This document shows, in pieces, positions 1 to 9,200 of a DNA stretch of 64,000 nt; position 1 is the stretch's first letter; every line of letters begins with the position of its first letter. The notes below the pieces were generated by a model, which saw only the letters and a list, made by a program, of their open reading frames with translations, was not told the DNA's origin and ran no database searches. The position numbers and the translations under genes are program-made. This stretch comes from Janthinobacterium lividum. GTDB lineage: Bacteria; Pseudomonadota; Gammaproteobacteria; Burkholderiales; Burkholderiaceae_D. The DNA lies in assembly GCF_034424625.1 (NCBI RefSeq), contig NZ_CP139976.1, forward strand, positions 4,898,001 through 4,962,000, in the 5' to 3' direction.

Positions 1-3000
1 TGGCCGTGTAGGTAAAGCTGTCTGGCCCGCCATAACCGGCCGTCGGCGTATATGCAATGCTGGTGCCGCTGGCCGTCGCCGTGCCATGCGAGGCGCCGGA
101 GGACACGCTTACCGAGGTCGCCACACCGCCGCTCAGGCTCAAGGCGATCGGGGTGGCGCTGCTGCCGTAGGCCACCGTGGCGCTGACATTGCCGGCAATG
201 GGCGCACCCGGTGCCACGCTGCCGGAATAGGCGCGTGAGCCCGAGAAGGGAGCGCCTGCGCCGGTGCTGCTGTCGGTCGCGGTGACGGTAAAGCTGTACG
301 CGCCCGCTGCTGCCGGCGTGCCGGACAAGGTGCCGTCCGCCGCCAGGCTCAGACCCGTCGGCAAACTGCCCGCCGTGACGGCATAGTTATATGCTGCCGT
401 CCCGCCGGTGGCGGTAATGGCCTGGCTGAAAGCGACGCCGGCCGTCATTGCAGGCAAGGCAGGCGGCGCTACCGAGATCGTTGGCGCCGCCACCGTCAGC
501 GAGTAGGCCTGCGTGCCGGCATACGGGCCGCTGCCCGTCGAACTATCCTGGGCGCGCACGGTGAAATTGAAAGTGCCGGCAGCCGTCGGCGTGCCTGACA
601 GTATCCCGCCGCTGGACAGGCTGAGGCCTGCCGGCAAGGCGCCTGCGCTGATCGTGTAGGTGTAAGGCGACGTGCCGCCCGCGGCCGTCAGGGTCTGGCT
701 GTATGCCGTGCCGACTGTTGCGCCCGACACGCTGGTTTCCACGACAGTTACCGTTGCCACGCCCACCGTAATGGTCACGGTGGCCGGCGCCGAAGTACCG
801 ACGATATTGGTGGCCGTGTAGGTGAAGCTGTCAGGGCCGCCATAGCCGGCCGTCGGCGTGTAGGTGATGCTGGTGCCGCTGGCCGTCGCCGTGCCGTGCG
901 AAGCGCCGGAGGCGATGGCCACCGAGGTCGCCGTGCCGCCGCCAAGTGACAAGGTGATCGGGGTGGCGCTGCTGCCGTACACCACCGTGGCGCTGGAACC
1001 ACCCGCAACTGGCGCACCGAAATAGGTGAACTGGTCCGCCGCGCCGGTGGCGCTGGTACCACCCGCCGTGGTCACGCGCACATCCACCGTGCCCGTGCCG
1101 CTTGGCGCCGTCGCCGTGATCTGCGTGGCGCCGTTGACGGTGAAGCCAGTGGCCGCCGTGGCGCCGAACGTCACGGCAGTCGCACCGCCCAAATTCGAGC
1201 CCGTGATGGTGACCGTGGTGCCGCCGGTAGCAGGGCCCGTGGCAGGCGAAATACCGCTCACCGCCGGTGCGGCCACATACGTAAACTGGTCCGCTGCACT
1301 GGTGGCGCTGGTGCCGCCAGCGGTGGTGATGCGCACGTCCACGGTACCCGTGCCTGCGGGCGCCGTCGCCGTGATCTGCGTGGCGCTGTTGACGGTAAAG
1401 CCGGTGGCCGCCGTGGCGCCGAAGGTCACGGCTGTCGCGCCGCTGAAATTCGAACCGCTGATGGTGACCGTGGTGCCGCCGGTAGCCGGACCGGCCGTCG
1501 GCGAAATGCTGCTGACCACCGGTGCCGCCACATAGGTATATTGATCGGCCGCGCTGGTGGCGCTGGTGCCGCCCGTCGTGGTGACGCGCACGTCCACCGT
1601 GCCCGTGCCGCTTGGCGCCGTCGCCGTGATCTGCGTGGCGCTGTTGACCGTAAAGCCGCTCGCCGCCGTGGCGCCAAACGTCACCGCCGTGGTGCTGCTG
1701 AAGCCCGTACCCGTGATGATGACGCTCGTGCCGCCGGTGGCCGGACCGGCTGTCGGCGAAATGCTGCTGACCGCAGGCAGCGTCACGTAGGTAAATTGAT
1801 CGTTGGCACTGGTGTTGCTGGTGCCGCCCACCGAAGTGACGCGCACGTCCACCGTGCCAGCGCTGCCGGCCGGCGCCGTGGCCGTGATCTGCGTGGCGCT
1901 GTTGACGGTGTAGCCGGTGGCCGCCGTGGCGCCGAACGTCACGGCTGTCGTGCCGCTAAAATTCGAGCCGGTGATGATGACCGTGGCGCCACCGGTCGTA
2001 GGTCCTGAAGTGGGCGAAATGCTGCTCACCACCGGCCGTGCCACATAGGTAAATTGATCGGCGGCGCTGGTGGCGCTGGTGCCGCCCGCCGTAGTGACGC
2101 GCACGTCGACCGTGCCAGCGCTGCCGGCTGGCGCCGTGGCCGTGATCTGCGTGGCGCTGTTGACCGTGTAGCCGGTGGCCGCCGTGGCGCCGAAGGTCAC
2201 CGCCGTGGTGCTGCCAAAACCCGTGCCGGTGATGGTGACGGTGGTGCCGCCGGTGGCCGGGCCGGCCGTGGGCGAAATGCTCGTCACCGTCGGTACCGCC
2301 ACAAAGGTGTACTGGTCCGCCCCGCTGGTGGCGCTGGTACCGCCCGTCGTGGTGACGCGCACGTCCACCGTACCGGTACCGGCAGGCGCCGTGGCCGTGA
2401 TCTGCGTGGCGCTGTTGACCGTGAAGCCGGTGGCTGCCGTGGCGCCGAAGGTCACCGCTGTAGCGCCGGTAAACCCCGTGCCCGTAATGGTGACGCTCGT
2501 GCCACCAGCGGCAGGACCTGCCGTGGGCGAAATGCTGGTGACCGTTGGCGCAGGAATATACGTGAACTGGTTGGCAGCGCCGGTGGCGCTGGTGCCGCCA
2601 GTCGCGGTGACGGTCACGTTCACGGTGCCAGCACTACCGGAAGGCGACGTGGCGGTTATGGTCGTGGCATTGACGACGGTGACGGAGACGCCATTATTGG
2701 CGCCAAACTTCAGCGCCGTAACGCCCGTAAAGCCGGTACCAGTAATGGTGACGGCCGTGCCGCCGGTCGCAGGGCCGGATGCAGGCGACACGCCGGTGAT
2801 GGTCGGCGGCGGCTGGGCGTTGATCACCAGGGAATAGCTTCTGGACGTGTTGTACGGTCCATTGCCGCCCGTGACATCCGTCGACTTGATCACAAAGTTA
2901 TAGGTGCCCAGGGCGCTCGGCGTACCCGATAACAAGCCGCTGGAGGACAGGCTCAGGCCAGGCGGCAAACTGCCCGACTCCACCACATAGGTAAAGGGCG

Positions 3001-3817
3001 CAGTGCCATTCAAAGTGGACATCTGCTGGCTGTAGGGCGCCGACAGCCCGCCGGCCGCCAGGGTGGTGGGCGTGATGGACAAGGTAGGGATGGCGACCGT
3101 CACGGAATAATTCTTGATGACTACCTGCGGCGTGCCTGCCGTCGAATCGGTGACCTTGACGCCAAATGCAAAGGAGCCGGTAGCCGTCACGGTGCCGGAA
3201 ATCACGCCGCTCGACGACACGGTGATGCCAGGTGGCAAGGTGCCTGAATCAAACGCGTAGGCATAGGGGGCCACGCCGCCGCTCGCCGACATGCCCTGGC
3301 TGTAGGGCACGCCAATCACGGGTGCCGTCAAACTGCCGGGCGCCACGGTGAAGGCAGCCGCCGCGGGCAAGACGGTCACCGTGAAAGTGATCTCTCCTTG
3401 CGACTCATCGAGCAGCACAAACGTATCGGACAGCGCGCCATCTCCATTATTGGTATAGGTCGCCTTGTTGTCCTGATTGTTGGTGAGGCCGGTAATCGTG
3501 CCGTGCAATGCCGTGGCGGCATTATCGTTCAGGCCAAAAGTATTGCAGCTCGACAGATCGATGATGTACGAGGCACCCGAGGCAACTGTAAAACTCTGAT
3601 TCGGAGGGCAGATAAGGCTCGGGCCTGCCGCCTGCGCGGGCGTGGCGCCGAACGCCAGCATCAGCAGGCACAACGAAGCAAGCCAGTGCACGAAACGGCC
3701 GGATACTGGCAGCCTCTCAGCGGCACTGTTTGGCATTCGCCCCTTGTTTCCGGCAAAAAAGGCAAGCAGGAAAGAAAGTGCCGGACGGGCGCCAATATCG
3801 TTGCAAATACGCAACAT
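1..3817 (-). CDS. Giant secreted Ig-like/TIG repeat protein (3' end outside window)
   Basis: The reading frame is open from ATG at 3817 to the window edge, about 1272 codons, so the C-terminus is not visible. GGAGA lies just upstream of the ATG. An extended signal sequence of about 65 residues ends near ATPAQA. A Cys-containing N-terminal domain follows, resembling that of the autotransporter at 6265-14136. Next come two putative-Ig (He_PIG-type, 'GxLPxGLxLxxxGxLSGTP') domains, seven consecutive IPT/TIG domains, a cadherin/Big-like 'AYGSS..ITL' domain and further He_PIG modules. The paralogy predicts a C-terminal autotransporter barrel beyond the window, which is inference. The likely role is a surface adhesin or matrix protein. 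It is divergent from the tail-collar genes across a 245-bp AT-rich gap. Confidence 0.85.
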   Translation of the reverse strand, partial: MLRICNDIGARPALSFLLAFFAGNKGRMPNSAAERLPVSGRFVHWLASLCLLMLAFGATPAQAAGPSLICPPNQSFTVASGASYIIDLSSCNTFGLNDNAATALHGTITGLTNNQDNKATYTNNGDGALSDTFVLLDESQGEITFTVTVLPAAAAFTVAPGSLTAPVIGVPYSQGMSASGGVAPYAYAFDSGTLPPGITVSSSGVISGTVTATGSFAFGVKVTDSTAGTPQVVIKNYSVTVAIPTLSITPTTLAAGGLSAPYSQQMSTLNGTAPFTYVVESGSLPPGLSLSSSGLLSGTPSALGTYNFVIKSTDVTGGNGPYNTSRSYSLVINAQPPPTITGVSPASGPATGGTAVTITGTGFTGVTALKFGANNGVSVTVVNATTITATSPSGSAGTVNVTVTATGGTSATGAANQFTYIPAPTVTSISPTAGPAAGGTSVTITGTGFTGATAVTFGATAATGFTVNSATQITATAPAGTGTVDVRVTTTGGTSATSGADQYTFVAVPTVTSISPTAGPATGGTTVTITGTGFGSTTAVTFGATAATGYTVNSATQITATAPAGSAGTVDVRVTTAGGTSATSAADQFTYVARPVVSSISPTSGPTTGGATVIITGSNFSGTTAVTFGATAATGYTVNSATQITATAPAGSAGTVDVRVTSVGGTSNTSANDQFTYVTLPAVSSISPTAGPATGGTSVIITGTGFSSTTAVTFGATAASGFTVNSATQITATAPSGTGTVDVRVTTTGGTSATSAADQYTYVAAPVVSSISPTAGPATGGTTVTISGSNFSGATAVTFGATAATGFTVNSATQITATAPAGTGTVDVRITTAGGTSATSAADQFTYVAAPAVSGISPATGPATGGTTVTITGSNLGGATAVTFGATAATGFTVNGATQITATAPSGTGTVDVRVTTAGGTSATGAADQFTYFGAPVAGGSSATVVYGSSATPITLSLGGGTATSVAIASGASHGTATASGTSITYTPTAGYGGPDSFTYTATNIVGTSAPATVTITVGVATVTVVETSVSGATVGTAYSQTLTAAGGTSPYTYTISAGALPAGLSLSSGGILSGTPTAAGTFNFTVRAQDSSTGSGPYAGTQAYSLTVAAPTISVAPPALPAMTAGVAFSQAITATGGTAAYNYAVTAGSLPTGLSLAADGTLSGTPAAAGAYSFTVTATDSSTGAGAPFSGSRAYSGSVAPGAPIAGNVSATVAYGSSATPIALSLSGGVATSVSVSSGASHGTATASGTSIAYTPTAGYGGPDSFTYTA
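1020..2815 (-). repeat. Seven tandem IPT/TIG domains (about 250 bp each)
   Basis: Translated on the minus strand, this part of the giant protein repeats a unit of roughly 80-85 residues seven times. Each unit starts with a motif like SISPTAGPATGGTTVTITG, continues with AVTFGATAATGFTVNSATQ and ends with GTSATSAADQFTYV. These are IPT/TIG (immunoglobulin-like, plexin/transcription factor) domains. The units are alike at DNA level, and the seventh and first are the most divergent. This block is absent from the sister autotransporter at 6265-14136, so it is an insertion or domain swap between the two paralogues. Confidence 0.85.
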
Positions 3818-4062
3818 AATTTCTCCAATACAGTGTTTTTTAAATAAAAAATGCACATGAATTCAGGCTGCAAGCGATGCCTATCCAGGCTCTTCTACAG
3901 TGCCAACAGATGTTGACGCTTGCCATATGACAACGTATGCTAACCCGAGATTTCAATAAAGTAACTATAACAAAAAGGGTTTTTTAAAACGCAATATTGG
4001 TTGCAAATGGAAAATATTTCCAATTTGAAATTCAATTGCATTCCAACCGTGGGAGAACGATG

Positions 4063-4593
4063 ATGGCTGATGTGTATCTAGGACAAATCATGATGGGCGG
4101 CTTCAATTTTGCGCCGCGTGGATTTGCGGCATGTAACGGGCAATTGCTGCCCGTTGCGCAAAATCAGGCGCTGTTTGCACTGCTGGGTACCTATTACGGC
4201 GGCAATGGCAGTACGACCTTTGCCTTGCCTAACTTGCAAGGCAGTACCCCTGTCGGTGCGGGTAGTTCTGTCGATGGCGCCTGGCAACCTTCCCCCTACC
4301 CGATCGGCACCCGAGCGGGGACCGAGGCTGTCACCTTGATATCGACACAGATGCCCCCGCACACGCATGCGGCCAATACGGTAACGACGCCCGGCACGTC
4401 GAAAAATCCCACGAATACCCTGTTTGGCGGCAGCGGCGCGGAATCCATCTATGGTTCGGCCGGGCCGCAAGTTACCCTCTCCAACCAAACCCTGGCGTTG
4501 ACCGGCGGCAACCAGGCGCATAACAATATGCAGCCGTTCTCGGTCATCAACTTCAATATCGCCTTGAGCGGTATCTTCCCGTCGCGCAACTAA
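4063..4593 (+). CDS. Phage tail collar domain protein 1
   Basis: Small (176 residues) tail-collar-fold protein of the family that includes microcystin-dependent protein MdpB. The N-terminal motif ADVYLGQI..GGFNFAPRGFAACNGQLLP, the 'LLGTYYGGNGSTTFALPNLQG' core and the 'HTHAA' and 'MQPFSVINFNIALSGIFPSRN' ending are diagnostic. The first of two adjacent ATGs is at 4060. The second, at 4063, has the better spacing from GGGAG (4051-4055), so it is chosen. It lacks a signal peptide. First of three paralogues with gaps of 30 and 48 bp, so probably one operon. The family is known from phage tail fibres. Its role on bacterial chromosomes is not established. Confidence 0.85.
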   Translation: MADVYLGQIMMGGFNFAPRGFAACNGQLLPVAQNQALFALLGTYYGGNGSTTFALPNLQGSTPVGAGSSVDGAWQPSPYPIGTRAGTEAVTLISTQMPPHTHAANTVTTPGTSKNPTNTLFGGSGAESIYGSAGPQVTLSNQTLALTGGNQAHNNMQPFSVINFNIALSGIFPSRN

Positions 4594-4623
4594 CGAATCA
4601 GCCAATTCTTACGGAGCATAGTC

Positions 4624-5157
4624 ATGACCACACCCTATGTCGGCGAAATTCGCCTGTTTGCCTTTCCCCGCATTCCCAGCGGCTGGTTCGCCTGCGACGG
4701 CAGCCTGAAACCGATCGCCAATAATGAAGTACTGTATACCCTGCTGGGCACCACCTACGGCGGCGACGGCGTCAACACTTTCGCCGTGCCCGACCTGCGC
4801 GGCCAGGTTCCCCTGCATATGGGCACCGGTCCCGGCCTGACCAACCGGCCCATCGGGCAACGAAGCGGCAGCGAATCGGTGACCTTGCTGGCAACCCAGC
4901 TTCCTTCGCATACGCACCCGTTCAATGTGAACAGCACCCTGGCGACGGCGAATGTGCCAGCGGCCAACCTGCTGCTGACGGCCCCGTCGAATAACGACAA
5001 GATGTACACCAGCGACCTGACCGGCCTGACCGCCTATGCACTGGCAACCACCGCCACGGGCGCGACAGGCGGCACCCTGCCGCACGAGAACACCATGCCC
5101 ACCCTGACAGCGTCATTTTGCATCGCATGGGCAGGCATTTTCCCATCGCAGCAATAG
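4624..5157 (+). CDS. Phage tail collar domain protein 2
   Basis: Second tail-collar paralogue, 177 residues, preceded by GGAG. It has the same architecture as its neighbours: PYVGEIRLFAFPRIPSGWFACDGSL, LLGTTYGGDGVNTFAVPDLRGQ, the conserved HTHPF, and MPTLTASFCIAWAGIFPS at the end. Sequence divergence from copy 1 is substantial outside these motifs, so this is an old duplication. It probably forms trimers or hetero-assemblies with the other two, as tail-fibre collars do (inference). Confidence 0.85.
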   Translation: MTTPYVGEIRLFAFPRIPSGWFACDGSLKPIANNEVLYTLLGTTYGGDGVNTFAVPDLRGQVPLHMGTGPGLTNRPIGQRSGSESVTLLATQLPSHTHPFNVNSTLATANVPAANLLLTAPSNNDKMYTSDLTGLTAYALATTATGATGGTLPHENTMPTLTASFCIAWAGIFPSQQ

Positions 5158-5205
5158 CAGCCGGCAAGCCAGCGCAGCCCATAAAATCGATCAGGAGAAC
5201 CTACC

Positions 5206-5739
5206 GTGACAACACCATACCTTGGCGAGATACAAGTCTTCGGCTTCAATTTCACACCCTACGGGTGGGCCAGCTGCAATGGCGCCACCCTGCAAATCCA
5301 GCAATATAGCGCCCTGTTTTCCTTGATCGGCACGCAGTATGGGGGGAACGGGACCACCACCTTCCAGCTGCCCAACTTCACGGGACGCGCGCCCTGCAGC
5401 CAGGGACAAGGACCGGGCCTGACACCGCGCGTGATGGGCGAGACCTTCGGCAGCAACAGTGTCTCGTTGAACGTCACGGAGATCCCGAATCACACCCATC
5501 AACTCAATGTGTACCGCCAGCCCACGGCCGCCCTGCAGCACAACACCCCGCTCGCTGGCGATGGCTTGATTGCGCTGGGCGGCACGTCCGCATTCGTGCC
5601 GACGACGCCACCCAATGTCACGCTGTCCCCGGCCGCGATCGGTACTGCCGGTGGCGGCCAGCCGCACGAAAACCGCCAGCCGATGCTGGCGGTCAATTTC
5701 TGCATCGCCCTGCAAGGGGAATTCCCGTCGTTTGATTAA
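5206..5739 (+). CDS. Phage tail collar domain protein 3
   Basis: Third tail-collar paralogue, 177 residues, with AGGAGA upstream of the ATG. Key motifs are PYLGEIQVFGFNFTPYGWASCNG, LIGTQYGGNGTTTFQLPNFTG, NHTHQLNVY and the terminal QPMLAVNFCIALQGEFPS. It is followed by a strong GC hairpin (5756-5791) and a convergent DUF6916 gene. No other phage structural, replication or integrase genes are present, so the trio is a chromosomal locus rather than a prophage. Confidence 0.85.
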   Translation: MTTPYLGEIQVFGFNFTPYGWASCNGATLQIQQYSALFSLIGTQYGGNGTTTFQLPNFTGRAPCSQGQGPGLTPRVMGETFGSNSVSLNVTEIPNHTHQLNVYRQPTAALQHNTPLAGDGLIALGGTSAFVPTTPPNVTLSPAAIGTAGGGQPHENRQPMLAVNFCIALQGEFPSFD

Positions 5740-5755
5740 GTTTGATGCATCCAGG

Positions 5756-5791
5756 CAGGCGGCGCCATCGCGGCGCCCGCCTTGCCCCTCT
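5756..5791. terminator. Hairpin between convergent genes
   Basis: A GC-rich inverted repeat (AGGCGGCGCC / GGCGCCCGCCT with one bulged G and an ATCGC loop) lies between the stop of the third tail-collar gene and the stop of the convergent DUF6916 gene. There is no clear T tract on either side, so it may be a weak or Rho-assisted bidirectional terminator. Confidence 0.45.
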
Positions 5792-5804
5792 CCCCGTACC
5801 GGCC

Positions 5805-6098
5805 TCAGTTAAACACTGCCTGGTACAGGAAGCCGTGGCTGTCACGCGCCACCGGCACCAAAAAGATACCCACTTCGCCAAACGCATCATGCTGCATCTG
5901 GAAGATTTTCTGGCTGAACAGGATGGGAGAGCTATTGTGAAACAGCAGGCTGAACGGCTTGCGCATCAAGCCCTCCAGAGTTGCTGACGGCAGCGGGCGC
6001 ACTTCCTTCAGGACAAAGGCGGCATTCCCGTCACCGGCCGCAATAAACGTCTCGTTGACGCGCGCGGCAAAATGTTCGATGGTCAGGACATTCATCAT
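5805..6098 (-). CDS. DUF6916 family protein
   Basis: Cytosolic-looking 97-residue protein with the family pattern LTIEHFA..VNETF near the N-terminus, RKPFSLLFHNSSP in the middle and EVGIFLVPVARDSHGFLYQAVFN at the end. I match it from memory to DUF6916, whose members often sit next to small tail-collar genes, so context and sequence agree. Two adjacent ATGs (6098, 6095) are both possible starts. Function unknown. It is convergent with the tail-collar trio and lies just beyond the end of the autotransporter gene. Confidence 0.7.
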   Translation of the reverse strand: MMNVLTIEHFAARVNETFIAAGDGNAAFVLKEVRPLPSATLEGLMRKPFSLLFHNSSPILFSQKIFQMQHDAFGEVGIFLVPVARDSHGFLYQAVFN

Positions 6099-6206
6099 TC
6101 CAGATATTCCATTCCGTAAGCAGTGTGGTAAAGACGATGCCTGATTCTAATGGAATCATTGCCGCCCTGGCACGGCAATGACATGAAAAACCAGACGTCA
6201 TATGCA

Positions 6207-6241
6207 CCGCGGGGCGGGAGCAAGCTGCTCCCGCCCCGCGG
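6207..6241 (-). terminator. Strong hairpin after the autotransporter gene
   Basis: A perfect 16-bp GC-rich stem (CCGCGGGGCGGGAGCA and its complement, loop AGC) begins 24 bp beyond the stop codon of the minus-strand autotransporter. The T run (TTTTT) on the minus strand is about 18 nt further on rather than directly adjacent, so it is either an imperfect intrinsic terminator or a 3'-end stabilising hairpin. Confidence 0.6.
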
Positions 6242-6264
6242 CGTCACCTCCTTGAGCCGTAGCG

Positions 6265-9200
6265 CTACTTGAGCGGCATGGCAATACCGAACATCACCGA
6301 CTGGCTACGTCCGCTATCCATGTTCAGATTGCTGTTGTAGTCCAGGGTAATGGTCATGCCGTTCGACAGCAGCAGTTTGACGCCCAGTCCCGCCGTCCAG
6401 TTGCCCGTCTGCTGCGGCACCGTGCGGATCACGTACACGGGGCCGTCGGCCGCCAGGTCGGCATAGGCCAGGCGCGCATCATCGGCGCCCTGGAACTGGT
6501 GCCGGTACTCGAGCCGCGCACGCGGGAACCACGTGCCCAGGCCGCCCACATAGATGCCCTCGGCCCGCACGCCCAGCGCGCCGATGCGCGAACGCACCGT
6601 CTGCTTGAAGTAGCTCAGCGCGTTGATGCCCGCCGCTTTCTCCGTGTACGGATCGAGCTTGGCCGACATCAGTTCCACCCGGCCATACGGCGACCACATC
6701 CACATTTCCTGGCGCATCTCGATGCCGCCCACCAGCGCGCCGAACACCTGCTTGCCGTCGCGTTCACCCGTGGCGAAACCGCTGCCATCGGTAAGGTAGC
6801 GCGACGCATCGTATTGCAGGGTACCGTAGCCGAGCACGCCGTCAAGGAAGACGCCCTTGCTCGGACGCAGGCTGCCATACACGGCCGCCACGGCGCTGTC
6901 GGCCGTGCTGCGGCTGCCGTTCTGGCCCACGTCGCTGCGGTCATGGCTGAAGCCGGCGCCCACGCCCAGGGTCGCCAGGTCGCTGAGGCGGTAATCGCCA
7001 CCCACGCTCACGCCGTTGGTGCGGAAACGGAAGCCCGTGTCGCGGCCATTCACATCGTGCTGGCCGAAGTCCACCGCACCGCCCAGCCACAATGCCAAGG
7101 CCTGCTTCTGCGTGTCCGGGCGCTGCGGCATGTCCGGCAAGCCGTTCGTGGCGCCGCTGACATCCACCTGTTGCCGCTCGCTGCTGAAACCGGCATCGGG
7201 CTGGCGCAGGGAAGCCTTGCGCATGAACGGTTTCACGGCCGTGCCGAACACGCGGTCCGCTTCCTGCTCCTGCCAGCGCGCCAGCGCCGCCGTCGGGTTG
7301 CCGCTGTCGTTCGGCGGCGTCAGGCTCAGGCCAAAGCTGGAACGTCCCCAGCCGTCGCCATGCAGGCTTTCCAGGCGCTGCGTGAAGTTCGACAGCTGCG
7401 CGCTGGCGAAACGCCGCGCCGCATCGGCTTGCGCCGCCTGCAGGCCGATCACTTCCGGATCGACCGACGGGTCGCGGCGCGCCGTCACGGTCACGTTGAC
7501 CACGCCCGGCTTCGAGGTGGCAAAGGCATTGCTCAGGGTATAGCTGACCACCGCTGCGCCGGCAAACTTGCCCGAGGCCGCAAAGCTCAGCTGGTACGAC
7601 GGCTTGCCGGCCGTGCCCACGTCGCGCACCACCGCCTTGCCCGCCTCCGCCGGCGCCACGCTCAGCACATTCGCCGCCGTGAACGGACCGCCCGTGGCGC
7701 CCGCCGTCAGGTCCACATTGACCGTCAGGCCGGCCACCACCGTGGCGCTCTGGCTGGCCACCTGCGGCATCGGATTGACGGAAATCGTCGACGTCACCGG
7801 CGCCGAGGTGCCGAACACGTTCGACACGGTGTAGCCGATGCTGATCTGGCCGCTGGTATTGATGCCTGGCGTATAGACGATGTCCATGCCATTCACCGCT
7901 GCCGTGCCGCTGGCCGGCTGCGTGGTAATCGCCACTGCCGTGAACGGCCCGCCCGTGGCGCCTTGCGTCACGGGCAGGGTCACCGGCGTGCCGGCCAATA
8001 CCGTGACCGTCTTGGCGACAGGTACCGGCACCGGCTGCGGCGCCACCGTAACACTGACCGTCGCGGGCGCGGACGTGCCGCCCGGCCCAGTCGCCGTGTA
8101 GCTGAAGGCGTCAGGACCGAAGTAGTTCGCATTCGGCACATACGTCACCTTGAAGGAGCGGCCGCTGCCACCGCCCGCCGCACCGCTCGTCACCACCGTG
8201 ACGCGCCCATGCTGCGGCGGCGTGACGATGGTCACATCGGTGATCGGGCTGCCATCCGTGGAAGCGATGGTCAGGCTCACTTCCTGGTTGGCCGAGGTCG
8301 TCGCCGTTTCATTCGGCACCGGCGGCGGCGCCTGGTTCACTTGCAGGGTCAACGCTTGCTGCACCGTGAACTGGTGCGCGTCCTTCGCTTGCAAGGTGAA
8401 GTTGTAGCTGCCCGCCACCGTCGGCGTGCCGCTGACGATGCCGGTCGCCGCATTGAGCACCAGGCCCGTTGGCAAGGCGCCGCCGCTCACGGAGTACGCA
8501 TACGGCGCGATGCCGCCGGCCGCCGTGAATGTCTGGCTGTACGCGTCGCCGGCACGGATTGGCGCCAGGCTGGCCGGCGTCAGTGTCAGGACCGGTGCCG
8601 CCACTGCCAGGGTATAGCTGTTGCTCGCGCTGAATGGCGCACCCACGCCTGTGCTGCTATCGGTGACCTTGATGCTGAACGGGAAACTGCCCGCCACATT
8701 CGTCGTGCCGGACAGTACGCCCGTGGCCCCGTTCAGGCTCAGGCCAGCGGGCAAGGTACCGCTGCTGACGCTGAAGGTGTACGGCGCCGTGCCGCCCGTC
8801 GCCGAGAGGGTCGCGCTGTAGGCCGCTTCCGCCGTTGGATTGGACAAGGTGGCTGGCGTCAGGCTGACCGTCGCCGAAGACACCACCAGCGTATAGCTTT
8901 GCGTGCCGGTAAACAGATGCGCATCGGCCGCCTGCACGGTCACGGTAAAACTGCCGGCTGCCGTTGGCGTGCCGCTCAGCAAGCCGCTGCTGCTCAAGGC
9001 GAGGCCCGCTGGCAGGCTGCCGCCCGACACCGTGTAGGCATAGGGAGCGATGCCGCCGCTGGCCGACAGTGGCTGGCTGTACGCCGTGGCCACTGTCGCC
9101 GCCGGCAAGGTGGCTGGCGTGAGCGTGATCGTCGGCGCGCCGACGGTCACGGTATAACTACTGGTGGCGCTGAACGGCGCACCCGTGCCCGTGCTGCTGT

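Noticed and set aside
4063..5739. Tail-collar genes as part of a prophage
   Set aside because: No integrase, capsid, terminase, baseplate or lysis genes in the flanks. Neighbours are large surface proteins.
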